The translations under genes were made by a program, and so were the position numbers. The notes under the pieces were generated by a model, which was given only the letters and a program-made list of their open reading frames with translations, searched no databases and was not told where the DNA came from. Shown here piece by piece: positions 1 through 9,044 of a DNA stretch of 25,364 nt (positions within the stretch are counted from its first letter, which is position 1; every line of letters starts with the position of its first letter). Source of the stretch: a virus; the IMG/VR virus record IMGVR_UViG_3300017748_000122, positions 1 through 25,364 of that record. One strand, written 5' to 3'.

Positions 1-2
1 TA

Positions 3-83
3 GCAAAAGCGTTTAACGCAGAAGGCGGAGTGGCTAGTTTGGCTAATGGCGGACAAGCTGAATATGGGATAACAACCCTATGA
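3..83 (+). CDS. C-terminal end of a virion protein (partial)
   Basis: Only the last 26 codons are in the window, ending in TGA. The peptide contains GGVASLANGGQAEYG, a Gly-rich tail of the kind seen at the ends of marine phage structural proteins and echoed by ANGG/ADGG motifs in two genes downstream (437-1960 and 3114-5069). The stop overlaps the next start (ATGA at 80-83), so the two are translationally coupled. The function cannot be named from this fragment; a virion component is inferred from the motif and the neighbours. Confidence 0.6.
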   Translation, partial: AKAFNAEGGVASLANGGQAEYGITTL

Positions 84-376
84 GTACACGTAAAGTTGTA
101 CGACCGTTATTTCCACAGGCTCCGGTAGATTATAGTCAGAACTACACTGCCGAGGTTTTACGTGCGTTTTCTGTGTTTTTAGAGCAAGTGCAGAATCCAG
201 GGGACATACGTGCTACAACACTTACATTAACCGATTTACAAGACAATAATCAGGGATTAGAGGTTGGTGCAGTTTTCCAGGTAAATGGTGTATTACACAT
301 CAATCTGGCTAACCAAGCATTTCTTCCTGGAATACAAGCAACAACGGGTGTAGGACAAGTTACAGTTAGTACGTGA
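80..376 (+). CDS. Small hypothetical virion-associated protein
   Basis: This encodes a 98-aa soluble protein without membrane segment or signal peptide. The start is fixed by the ATGA overlap with the upstream gene. The N-terminal third is mixed. The C-terminal half (residues 45-98) is rich in beta-forming and small residues, with a Val/Thr-rich end (GVGQVTVST), which fits a small beta-structured virion or head-tail accessory protein. I do not recognise a named family. It lies directly before the large virion-protein operon and is separated from it by a 60-bp gap holding a promoter, so it probably ends the previous transcription unit. The structural role is inferred from position only. Confidence 0.6.
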   Translation: MSTRKVVRPLFPQAPVDYSQNYTAEVLRAFSVFLEQVQNPGDIRATTLTLTDLQDNNQGLEVGAVFQVNGVLHINLANQAFLPGIQATTGVGQVTVST

Positions 377-381
377 AGGCT

Positions 382-410
382 TTGATGAATTTAAAGTCTT
401 CCGATATAAT
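382..410 (+). promoter_or_regulatory. Sigma70-type promoter for the virion operon
   Basis: TTGATG (382-387), a 17-bp spacer and a perfect TATAAT (405-410) lie in the 60-bp gap before the gene at 437. The predicted start is near 417, giving a leader of about 20 nt that includes the GGAG at about 426. It would let the host RNA polymerase transcribe the virion genes separately from whatever lies upstream. Confidence 0.6.
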
Positions 411-436
411 CATTACTCAATTTACGGAGCAATAGA

Positions 437-1960
437 ATGCAAGCCTCTCTACATAGCTCAGAACCCATAGAACTTCCTGCTGGAGGTATAGCAACCTTTT
501 TAACCGCAGAAACTGGCTCTTGGGCGGATGAAGACGCTATTCCTAACACTGGGATTGCCTCTGTAAAGCAGGTAGCCGATCAATTAGCGGAGTTTGGTAG
601 GTACGAAGACTCTTACATGATACACGCGGCAGAAGGCGAAACCGTAGTACCCATGGCTGTTTTTGATAAAAACCCTTTGCTAAAAGAAAAGTTATTTTCC
701 CAAATGCGGGAAATGGGCATAGACCCCGACGAGTATGTAGTAGGTAACGAGCTTAATTCTTTAAACCCTGTCACAGGCCAGCCTGAGTTTTTCCTTAAAA
801 AGCTATTTGGCAAGCTCAAGAAGGGTATTAAAAAAGCTTTTAAAGTAATTGCCCCTATCGTGGTGCAAACGTTTTTAACACCAATCTTAGGCCCTATGGG
901 TGCATCAGCGGCTACAAGCTTCTTGCAAGCTAAGATTTCTGGAGTAAGCACCAAAGACGCTTTTAAACGAGCAGGGATTGCTGCGCTTACTACGGGTATC
1001 TTAAAAGGTGCGCAAGGTGCAAAAGAATTTGGCAAAGGAGCACGCCTTGACGGGTTTAAAGAGGGCTTTAAGTCTTCGATGACCGGAACGGAAACCTTGG
1101 GCAGTATCGCATCAAACAAAGCCCAAGAGCCTAATAGGTTGGCTCAAATGCTAGGTGTTGAACCTACGGCTACCCAAACTGCAAATACTGCTGCAAGTAA
1201 AGCGGCAGAAAGGGCCCCGTTGTATAGTGCAAGTCGATCTCAGGACGCGATTAACAATCAAACTGGCGTTCAAATTGGAGACGCGGCGACCCTTGTAGAA
1301 CCAAGTGCGTCTTACGTCGATCCAAATTCGCTACCGAATGCAACCTTCGCATCGATGCCAAAAGGGGTATCCGAGGTTGGCACTCAAGCGGCGACGCAAG
1401 ATATGAACTATTTAGGCGATGCACTTTTAAAAGATTTAAATCCTCCAGCGGCCTACACCCCACCTAACAGCGTGTTTGAGCGTGGTAAAAACATCTTTAC
1501 AAGCGGCGGTCGAGGCTCTGGGGTCATGGATACTTTGGGCGACATCAAAGATTTCGTTATAGCTCCCGATGGCGCGGAGAGCTTTATGGACCGGTTCGCT
1601 GTTCCTGCGGGTATAGGCTATTTGGCTTTGGCGTCTAACGCGCCTACCGATGAGAGTGCTCCGGACTTCTTTAGAAGCGGAGCCGCACTGGATGAATTCT
1701 ACAGGGATCGTCCTCGCTACGGTTACGGCTATGGTAACTATCGACCTCCTGGTATGGCAGATGGAGGTCAAGCTTTTCCAAGACGGACCGGTCAGATCGC
1801 TGGACCTGGTACAGAAACTTCTGATGATATTCCTGCTATGTTGTCTGACGGCGAATTTGTAATGACTGCTCAAGCGGTCAGAGGTGCCGGAAACGGTAGT
1901 CGTCAACGCGGAATGAAAAAAATGTACGACGCAATGCGTCAATTTGAGAGTGCAGCATAA
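437..1960 (+). CDS. Virion structural protein with cationic helix and Gly-rich C-terminal module
   Basis: This 507-aa protein starts at an ATG preceded by GGAGC. Residues 62-115 hold the conserved-looking block AAEGETVVPMAVFDKNP and VVGNELNSLNPVTGQPEFF, familiar from marine phage virion proteins. Residues 118-137 form a Lys-rich amphipathic helix (FFLKKLFGKLKKGIKKAFKV), followed by a hydrophobic stretch to about 152 and Ala/Gly-rich helices to about 190. This layout could interact with membranes. The C-terminus (about 440-507) has ADGG, then GPGTETSDDIPAMLSDGEFV and a helical RQRGMKKMYDAMRQF end, a recurring phage virion module. It is joined to the next gene by a 1-bp overlap (TAATG). A virion or ejection role is likely; the exact position in the particle is unknown. 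Confidence 0.75.
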   Translation: MQASLHSSEPIELPAGGIATFLTAETGSWADEDAIPNTGIASVKQVADQLAEFGRYEDSYMIHAAEGETVVPMAVFDKNPLLKEKLFSQMREMGIDPDEYVVGNELNSLNPVTGQPEFFLKKLFGKLKKGIKKAFKVIAPIVVQTFLTPILGPMGASAATSFLQAKISGVSTKDAFKRAGIAALTTGILKGAQGAKEFGKGARLDGFKEGFKSSMTGTETLGSIASNKAQEPNRLAQMLGVEPTATQTANTAASKAAERAPLYSASRSQDAINNQTGVQIGDAATLVEPSASYVDPNSLPNATFASMPKGVSEVGTQAATQDMNYLGDALLKDLNPPAAYTPPNSVFERGKNIFTSGGRGSGVMDTLGDIKDFVIAPDGAESFMDRFAVPAGIGYLALASNAPTDESAPDFFRSGAALDEFYRDRPRYGYGYGNYRPPGMADGGQAFPRRTGQIAGPGTETSDDIPAMLSDGEFVMTAQAVRGAGNGSRQRGMKKMYDAMRQFESAA

Positions 1961-3117
1961 TGGCAGAGACACAATATCAAGTAACGCAACGTACTCCTGA
2001 GATTGAAGCGTATGAGCTTGGGCTTTTACAGGCGGCTCAAGGGCTAACAGATAAAGCTCTATTTGATCCACGTTTTGAGACCCCTGCTTATCAAATTGCT
2101 GGATTATCCCCTTTTGAACAACAAGCTTCCGCGTTAGCACAACAAGGCGTGGGGTCTTACGTGCCCTACTTGCAGCAAGCATCCGAAAGCATAGGCGGTT
2201 CAGGGCGATTTCTAGCGGATTCTGCCGTGCCCACCTTGGCCCAAGGGCAGCAGTATGCTCAAGAAGCAGGGCGTTTAGCGCAGCAGCTACGTGAAATTCC
2301 TTATCAGTATCAGACCGCCGCAGGGGAAGGCTACCTATCTAGCGCAGGGACATTTGATCCAGCGCAAACTGCTAACTTTATGAACCCGTTTACAGAGCAA
2401 GTGATTGATATATCCGAGGCAGACATTGATGAGCGCAATGCCCAACTTCAGAATGAATTAGCCGCTCAAGCTGTGTCGCAAGGGGCGTTTGGTGGATCAA
2501 GGTCCGGTGTAATGGCTTCGAGAACAGCACGGGACATGGAGCGGGAGAAAGCGCGTATTGGTAGTCAGCTTCGTGCATCAGGGTATGAGTCTGCAAGAAA
2601 CGCGGCCCAAGAAGCTTTTGAGAATACGCAGAGCCGTCGTCTGGCTGCTTCACAGGGCATTGGTGGATTAGGTCTACAGTATGGACAATTAAGTCAAGCG
2701 GATATAGAACAAATGCGCGGAATTGGCAGTGACTTTGCTGGATTAGCCGGTGGCTATGGTAATTTAGCGCAGCAAGGTGCAAACATTGGCGTACAGCAAG
2801 CCGCTTTGGGTGAGACAGCCCAATCATTGCTCGGTAGAGACGTCGCCTCATTGGGTGGCATTGGCGGTCTACAGCGTGGTTTACAGCAAGCAGGACTTGA
2901 TGCACAAAGGGCCACGAAAACGGATCAACGTAACCAGCCTTTCCAAACTCTAGCCTTTATGGGTGATATGGTGAGAGGTGTTCCGAGCACGCAACAAACA
3001 ATGACCACGACCACGGGTGGTGGGAGTGCATCTCCTTTCCAACAGCTATTAGGTTTGGGCGGTTCACTTTACGCTGGAAGTAAAGCACTGTCCGGTCTCG
3101 GGAGCATAATGCCATGA
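1960..3117 (+). CDS. Gln/Ala-rich virion structural protein
   Basis: This 385-aa protein starts with the ATG of a TAATG junction. It is rich in Gln, Ala and Gly and appears mostly helical. A central block at about residues 142-225 runs NPFTEQVIDISEADIDERNA, then QAVSQGAFGGSRSGV and a long helix with alternating Arg and Glu. The AFGGSR element is common in uncultivated marine phage structural proteins. The C-terminal 45 residues are Thr/Gly/Ser-rich (TTTTGGGSASPF) and look flexible. There is no signal peptide. It overlaps the next gene by 4 bp (ATGA). A tail, connector or internal virion role is inferred from the operon; I cannot assign a named family. Confidence 0.72.
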   Translation: MAETQYQVTQRTPEIEAYELGLLQAAQGLTDKALFDPRFETPAYQIAGLSPFEQQASALAQQGVGSYVPYLQQASESIGGSGRFLADSAVPTLAQGQQYAQEAGRLAQQLREIPYQYQTAAGEGYLSSAGTFDPAQTANFMNPFTEQVIDISEADIDERNAQLQNELAAQAVSQGAFGGSRSGVMASRTARDMEREKARIGSQLRASGYESARNAAQEAFENTQSRRLAASQGIGGLGLQYGQLSQADIEQMRGIGSDFAGLAGGYGNLAQQGANIGVQQAALGETAQSLLGRDVASLGGIGGLQRGLQQAGLDAQRATKTDQRNQPFQTLAFMGDMVRGVPSTQQTMTTTTGGGSASPFQQLLGLGGSLYAGSKALSGLGSIMP

Positions 3118-5069
3118 CAATACTAGCTCGACCGATGTTCAATATGCCTCGGCGCATGGCAAATGGTGGCGGTGCTTCGTTTCCTGATTTAAGCGGTGAC
3201 GGTCAGGTTACACGCAAAGACATTCTAATGGGTCGAGGCGTTGTACAAAAGGCTAACGGTGGCGGGATTGCCTCTATGATGGACCCTGCGATGATGGGTA
3301 TGGCACCACCGCCCATGGACCCTATGATGGCTCAAGACTTAAACGCCATGGAGAATCAGGGCATGGCGTTGGGTCAAGACTTGGTCGTAAATGCAGAAAT
3401 GGGGATTGATGCGGCTGAAAATCCGCAGCAAGTCATTGATGCGTTACGCGGTAACCAGTTACCCCTGCAAGCTCGATACGATGAGTTAGCAACGTTTGTC
3501 GGACCAGAGGATGCTGCAATCACCCCTACCTCCGTTTTGGCTTTGACCCAACCTGCAATCATCATGGCTAGTGAAGGCGAAGTAGATCAGGGCGTTGGCG
3601 GTCTCATGCAAGGCATGACCGGTGATGTGATGATGGAAAATGAAATGGGCATGGGTGTTGGTGAGTTAATGGCTGGCCCTGCGCCTCAACCTGTTCCCAT
3701 GAACAAAGGCGGTGCCGTCCCAAAGTTACAACGCGGTAGCACAGATCAAGAAACTGCGCCTGGACGTTTCAATTTAGAATCAGAAACGGGTAAGACTTTT
3801 GATGAACTTCAGCGTATGGCTGGTATAACAGAAAATGAGAAAAAACTCCAAGACTTGGCTATTTATAGCAGCCTTTTTGATCGCGCAGTGGGCTTGGTGA
3901 CTAATAAAGATCCACGCACGGGTGAAAATTTAGATGGCAACACCCTTGGTAATATTGCGCAAGTAGCTGGCGGCTTCTTAGGGGATGTTGCTAAAGCCAA
4001 AGCTCCCGAATTAACGCGTAACGCACAGTTAAGAGATTTTTCATTACAAGACACTTTGGCCCGTAGGACCATGCAAGAAAAAGCCGGTTATGACCTACAA
4101 GCGGCAGAAGTTGCAGCAGGTTTGAGGGGCGTAAATACCAATCAGTTAAGGGACGCTATTCGCGACCCTGATTTGTTGCAACGCTATGCGGCAGGTCAAA
4201 CGACTAGTCAAGAAACGGCAGATATTGATTTAGCTTTTGCCTCTCTCTTTCCGCCCAGCCCTACACAAGTAGGAGTTGGACCTAGTGGAGAGTTTGTAAC
4301 TCAAATGGTTTCAAGTCTTCCAGAGGCTTATAAAAGGATTCAACAGCAGCGGGCACAAACGCTTGCCTTGCAAAAGGACCCTACAGTTCAAACACCAGAC
4401 GACACAGGTGACCTTACAGGTATAGTGGGTGCAGGAGGAAGTCCTGAAGAGATTGCTGAGTTGCAAGCAACAGAAGAAACGCAACGAGAAGAAGTTGATC
4501 AAATCATAGCCGATTTAGGAATAGATTCAATTCAAAGTGAAGCTACAGATGCTGTTGCCGACCTATTTTCGGGAATTCCAATTTTTGCTCTTAAAACAAT
4601 TTTTGACCCTGCTGCGACCGCATTGAGTTTGGAGCCAGGTCCTCAAAGAGTACAAAGAGAACGTGCTACTGAATTGTTAAAAAATATAAACACAAACATA
4701 GTAACGGCTAGACTCGCACAACCAGGTATTAAAGACACTACCACTGTTAGAGCCACCTATATGGATTTATTGCCTGACCCTAACCAAGGATCAGCTTTTA
4801 ATTCCGTCGCATCAGCTTTATCAAAATATGAACAAGCAATTGGTCTTTTAAGTGAACAACGCAAAGAGACCCAAAATGATATTACAAGAGGGGAATACCT
4901 CAACGACTTAGCCGGTTTGAGAGACGCAAGAAACTATATTAGTCTAATGGACACGCAAATACTGACAGTGGCTAACGTTGTTAATGCTTTAAGAAAAGAT
5001 ATAGGTATATCGTCTACTAGCTCAAGCTCTTACCGCAAAATTCCAAGAGGGAGCAATAATGGTAGATAA
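3114..5069 (+). CDS. Virion structural protein with dockerin-like calcium loop
   Basis: This 651-aa protein starts in an ATGA overlap. Residues 14-57 hold two ANGG motifs flanking PDLSGDGQVTRKDILMGRG. Within it D25, S27, D29, V32, T33 and D36 match the 12-residue calcium loop of dockerin or EF-hand repeats (DxNxDGxVNxxD). A Met/Pro-rich stretch follows (about 55-90, with MMDPAMMGMAPPPMDPMM), and MNKGGAVPKLQRGS closes the first third at about residue 200. The remainder is predominantly helical, with a Glu/Gln-rich segment around 450-470 and a Ser-rich C-terminus. It overlaps the 1274-aa gene by 11 bp. It is probably a virion component; calcium binding is inferred from a single loop and may be structural or vestigial. 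Confidence 0.72.
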   Translation: MTILARPMFNMPRRMANGGGASFPDLSGDGQVTRKDILMGRGVVQKANGGGIASMMDPAMMGMAPPPMDPMMAQDLNAMENQGMALGQDLVVNAEMGIDAAENPQQVIDALRGNQLPLQARYDELATFVGPEDAAITPTSVLALTQPAIIMASEGEVDQGVGGLMQGMTGDVMMENEMGMGVGELMAGPAPQPVPMNKGGAVPKLQRGSTDQETAPGRFNLESETGKTFDELQRMAGITENEKKLQDLAIYSSLFDRAVGLVTNKDPRTGENLDGNTLGNIAQVAGGFLGDVAKAKAPELTRNAQLRDFSLQDTLARRTMQEKAGYDLQAAEVAAGLRGVNTNQLRDAIRDPDLLQRYAAGQTTSQETADIDLAFASLFPPSPTQVGVGPSGEFVTQMVSSLPEAYKRIQQQRAQTLALQKDPTVQTPDDTGDLTGIVGAGGSPEEIAELQATEETQREEVDQIIADLGIDSIQSEATDAVADLFSGIPIFALKTIFDPAATALSLEPGPQRVQRERATELLKNINTNIVTARLAQPGIKDTTTVRATYMDLLPDPNQGSAFNSVASALSKYEQAIGLLSEQRKETQNDITRGEYLNDLAGLRDARNYISLMDTQILTVANVVNALRKDIGISSTSSSSYRKIPRGSNNGR

Positions 5070-8000
5070 ACGCGACTTAAACGCTGGGTTTGAATCTTTA
5101 AATAAAGCTTTTACTCCTGCCGCTGTTCCTGATCTATCCGCAGATGTAACTTTTGTTGAAAATGAATTAACAAATGCGCCAGAGCGTTCTTTTATTAATG
5201 AAGAAGGAGTCCCTGTTATAGGGCTACCCGTCCCTGTAGATATTTATAAAATGTACACGGGTGAAGGCTATCCAACTGATGTAGGGTATAACGATGAGGA
5301 CATCGCTAGGAGCCTTATAACGTTCGATCATAACTTACCTGATACAAACGCCGTTTACGAAAATTTACTAAGTCAGTATGGTACTGATCAAGGGATTATT
5401 CAACGACTTGCGTCTGACCCTCAAACAGGGCAGCTTTATCGTAGACGCTCTCAAGGGGAAAGCGTTTTTACTAATCTAGCCAGAGGGGCTGGCTATACCG
5501 GTGCAATGATGACAGGGGCTAAAGCTGGATCGATGGCTGGGCCTTACGGAGCAATCTTTGGGGGTGCAGCGGGCCTTGTTGCAACGGCAATAGCGGATCA
5601 GGTGTTTACGGATCAACGACGATCTATGCCTAGTTCTCGAAATATAGAAATGGGTAGTGAATTTTTTGGAAGCGGTTATACCGGTGCTTTTGCTCCGTTT
5701 CTGGCTAAACAAGGCGCAGTAAAAAATACAATTAGTAGCTTAATTAACGATAATGTAAGAAAGCTTCCTTATTTAAACAAAATTACCAACCCTGCGGGTA
5801 AAGCGGTAGATCGTTTAGGTGACTTTGTAGAACGAGGCTTTGAAGCAACAAGGCAAAGTCCCAAGTCCTCGTTAACCGCTGAAGGTCTTTCCATAAGTAC
5901 GGGAACGGGTGCCGGACTTGGGTTTGATGCTATTTATGATAATGTTGACCCCACCTTGGGAAGAGCCGGAACAGAAACTGTTGGGGCTCTTGTTGGTCCA
6001 GGTGCATACCTTAGATTTTTAACTCCAATTAAAAACGGAATGATTGGTTTAGCTCAAAAATTTAACCCGACTCAGCGAAAAAACGAATTTGCGGATGCCA
6101 TGGTTGACATCATTGATCAGATGGGTGTTCGAGATGGGCCGTTCCGATCAGAATCTGAGCAACTTGTACAACTTGCAGGAGAAGGTACGCCTCTTGATCT
6201 GTTAATGAAGCAACAGAACATTGATCCAGGAAATCCTACAATTGCAGAAAGAACAAATAATCCAGCCTTACTAGAATTACAAGCTTTTCAAGCAAGACAA
6301 GATCCTCAAGGTTTTGGTGCTCGGGTTCAAAACCGAGCAGTAGCTCGTGTAAAAGCTTTAGAAAACTTAATGGGTTCTCTTATATATTTAGACACCCCCG
6401 AAACTTTGGGCGCACTGGCAGAGCTTCGAGTAGAGTACTTTGCCAATTCTTTACAGGCAGAGGTAGGCCGAGCTTATGAACTTTACGAAAATGAGCTTAA
6501 CAGCTTATTGAAAGACGGAAATGTATCGGATGAACTTACAGTATTGTATAAACATTTTAATGACGCATTAGAAGGGGCCAGAGTACAAGAACAAGCTTTT
6601 TACAACAGAATTCCTAAAGCTCTTAAAACAGATGCAAGTTTTACTTTAGATGCATTAAAAGTGGCAAATGAATCATATGGAATTGCTACTCAAAACCCAA
6701 GATTGGATAGCGGACAAAATCCTTTAAGCATAAGAATAGCTTTACAAGACTTTAAAGAGATATTGGCAGGGGAAGGCGTTGCTAGCACAAAAATAGACGA
6801 TATAGCTAAAGAAGAAGGTGTAGATCCTGGATTTTTAAACAGTAAGTTTGTATCGGCGGCTGACGGACCTGCCGCCAAAACAGGAAGAAATCCTTTACCT
6901 GATCGAATTACTTCAGGTGATCTTGTAAATTTAAGAGAAATTGTTATTGGTGCTTTACGTCGAGAAAAAAGCGCAGGGCAAGGTTCTTCTGTTTTAGCGC
7001 AATCGCTCGGTGAATTAGACATAGCTATTCGACAAGATCTTGAGGCTTTAGACAATCCTACAAATGAGGGCGTTACGCTATCTTTAAACAATGCTTTAGA
7101 TTTTAGCGACGCCTTAAATGATACGTTTAAACGCAGTTTAGTGGGTGAGGCTTTATATAAGAATAAGTCGGCTCCAGAAGTAGTAATGAAAAAAATGTTG
7201 TTAACTCCACCTGACGAGGCTGCTCTTGCTTTAAGGGACGTCGACAACGCCGTAAATTTTCTTAACAACCAATTAATTGAAGGGTTGTCTTTTGATAACG
7301 AGATTAGAAATCAAATTCTATCTGGTAATTTTATTGCCCCGCCAAATGCTTCGGAGGCAGATCAAGCACTATTCATGCAGTTAAGCGAAACTCCGCTACG
7401 GCAAACAGACATAAGGGTGCTGCAAAACAACGTCATAAGAGGTCTTTTTCAAAAATTCAAAAAACGTGATGGTGAAGGGAATCTAATAACTGATGACGCT
7501 GGAATTACAAATTATTTGGATAATCCAGAAAACATAAAAGTATTGGAAATAATTAGTCCACCCGTTCAAATTGATGGTGTCAGAAAAAGTCCGTTGATAG
7601 ATGATCTACAAAATGTAGAAAAACGAAGAGTTTTGTTTAATCAAGTCAATGCCAATGACCCTATAATAGAGGCTAAAGCACAGATACCCATGTCTGTTTT
7701 TATGGGCATAGAGGACAATCCTGGAAACGCCATTAGAAGGTTGTTAGGAGTGCCTGGACCAAATCGTCCGGACAATGCAATTAGAGATTTTCAAAATTTA
7801 AGTAAAGATGTAGCTAGAGTTTCTCAAGACGATATAGATAATTTAAATTTAAACTTTGAAATCACTCCTGAAGAATTAAAACAAAACTTTTATCAAACGG
7901 TAATTAGTGAAGCCTTCACTGTTTCTCGAGGGGATGTAACAACGCCCTTTAGCTTTAAAATGTTTAAAGAATACATGACTGAACCAATTTTGCCTGGAAA

Positions 8001-8883
8001 CAGGAAAACTTTAGGGCCACAGCCTTCTCCCTTACGGATTTTAGAAACCAACAATATTATAGATAGGGCACAATTTAGTAACTTTAATCGCCTTTTAGAT
8101 GCAGCAGTTGAAGTTGAAGACGCTATAAATAGTAATGATGTAGATCGGATAATAAATGCCTATAGAGACAACCCTGTAACTGCTGAATTAGTACAACGAA
8201 TTGTCGGTGCAAAGATCGGTACAAGTATTGCTGGTGCAATCGGAGGAGGAGGAAGTGCAGATAGCCTCATAGCCGCATCTGCTGGTTCAAAGGCTTTACG
8301 AACTTTATTGAATAAAGCACCTAATCAAGCTGTGACGGATTTGTGGTTAAAAGCGGCAGAAGATGATCAATTTTTATTAGAAATCTTGAACTTAGGTATA
8401 GCTCGTAAACGTCAAGGCAAAGGCAAAAAAGCCTCGGAAACTGCAAAAAAGTATTCTGCTTTAAGCGAAGCTAAAACCGTTGGAAAAGCTGCGCTGGATC
8501 AAAAACTTTTAACTACAGTAAGAGCAGCCTTAACTAGTTTGGGTTATACGGGTTTACCTTCCGAAGAAGAGGTTATGCAAGAAGCTTACGGAGCCAGCTT
8601 ATATACTCCACCAGGTCAACGCCCTTCTCCAGGCAACCTTGCGGGGTTCCGGCGCGAACAACTACGAAACCAAGCGGCAGAACAGGCTCGTGTACAAGGG
8701 CCAGTGCCGCCTCCAATGGCAATGACCGACCAAGCCCAACAGTTCTTGCCCCAAGGGCCTTCATCTGCTCCAACTGCGCCTAATCCACAAGCTCGAGCAC
8801 AGTTTGCGGCAATGTTTCCTGATGACATAACCAGTAACCTCATCAAGGCTGATCAGCAGGGCATTATGTCCTTAAACATATAA
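5059..8883 (+). CDS. Large internal virion / ejection protein (putative)
   Basis: At 1274 aa this is the largest protein here. It starts at an ATG after GGGAG and overlaps the preceding gene by 11 bp. Residues about 143-185 are a Gly/Ala-rich hydrophobic segment (GAMMTGAKAGSMAGPYGAIF onward) that could insert into a membrane, and a second Gly-rich patch (AGAIGGGGSADSLIAASAG) lies near 1058-1077. The bulk is long, charged and helical. The last 80 residues are Pro/Gln-rich and end with a short helix, MFPDDITSNLIKADQQGI, a tail seen in marine phage internal proteins. Size and place at the end of the virion operon fit an internal core or DNA-ejection protein of a podovirus. No lytic transglycosylase motif was recognised. 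A tape-measure protein is the main alternative. Confidence 0.65.
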   Translation: MVDKRDLNAGFESLNKAFTPAAVPDLSADVTFVENELTNAPERSFINEEGVPVIGLPVPVDIYKMYTGEGYPTDVGYNDEDIARSLITFDHNLPDTNAVYENLLSQYGTDQGIIQRLASDPQTGQLYRRRSQGESVFTNLARGAGYTGAMMTGAKAGSMAGPYGAIFGGAAGLVATAIADQVFTDQRRSMPSSRNIEMGSEFFGSGYTGAFAPFLAKQGAVKNTISSLINDNVRKLPYLNKITNPAGKAVDRLGDFVERGFEATRQSPKSSLTAEGLSISTGTGAGLGFDAIYDNVDPTLGRAGTETVGALVGPGAYLRFLTPIKNGMIGLAQKFNPTQRKNEFADAMVDIIDQMGVRDGPFRSESEQLVQLAGEGTPLDLLMKQQNIDPGNPTIAERTNNPALLELQAFQARQDPQGFGARVQNRAVARVKALENLMGSLIYLDTPETLGALAELRVEYFANSLQAEVGRAYELYENELNSLLKDGNVSDELTVLYKHFNDALEGARVQEQAFYNRIPKALKTDASFTLDALKVANESYGIATQNPRLDSGQNPLSIRIALQDFKEILAGEGVASTKIDDIAKEEGVDPGFLNSKFVSAADGPAAKTGRNPLPDRITSGDLVNLREIVIGALRREKSAGQGSSVLAQSLGELDIAIRQDLEALDNPTNEGVTLSLNNALDFSDALNDTFKRSLVGEALYKNKSAPEVVMKKMLLTPPDEAALALRDVDNAVNFLNNQLIEGLSFDNEIRNQILSGNFIAPPNASEADQALFMQLSETPLRQTDIRVLQNNVIRGLFQKFKKRDGEGNLITDDAGITNYLDNPENIKVLEIISPPVQIDGVRKSPLIDDLQNVEKRRVLFNQVNANDPIIEAKAQIPMSVFMGIEDNPGNAIRRLLGVPGPNRPDNAIRDFQNLSKDVARVSQDDIDNLNLNFEITPEELKQNFYQTVISEAFTVSRGDVTTPFSFKMFKEYMTEPILPGNRKTLGPQPSPLRILETNNIIDRAQFSNFNRLLDAAVEVEDAINSNDVDRIINAYRDNPVTAELVQRIVGAKIGTSIAGAIGGGGSADSLIAASAGSKALRTLLNKAPNQAVTDLWLKAAEDDQFLLEILNLGIARKRQGKGKKASETAKKYSALSEAKTVGKAALDQKLLTTVRAALTSLGYTGLPSEEEVMQEAYGASLYTPPGQRPSPGNLAGFRREQLRNQAAEQARVQGPVPPPMAMTDQAQQFLPQGPSSAPTAPNPQARAQFAAMFPDDITSNLIKADQQGIMSLNI

Positions 8884-9044
8884 TGAGTAGAGTCACTATT
8901 GAGTTAGAAGGAGAAGACGCTCTTGAAGCTTTAGAGCGGGTTGCTGCAATGGAAGAGTCTTTGCTTGATCTTAAAGAGATGGTTTTAGAGATAAAGGATT
9001 TAATGCTAAAGCCGACAACCCGTACTAGGAAACCCAAGTCTTAA
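8883..9044 (+). CDS. 53-aa coiled-coil protein
   Basis: The ATG sits in a TAATG junction with the 1274-aa gene, and translation gives 53 residues with a heptad-like acidic helix (LEALERVAAMEESLLDLKEM) and a basic end (TRTRKPKS). No membrane segment or family is recognisable. Its last 20 bp overlap the 3' end of the oppositely oriented helicase gene. A small virion assembly factor or coiled-coil chaperone is possible, but that is inference from position alone. Confidence 0.55.
   Translation: MSRVTIELEGEDALEALERVAAMEESLLDLKEMVLEIKDLMLKPTTRTRKPKS

Noticed and set aside
1436-2182. A 248-codon open frame on the minus strand.
   Set aside because: It lies opposite two well-supported virion genes, has no ribosome site and its translation looks like antisense shadow with irregular composition.
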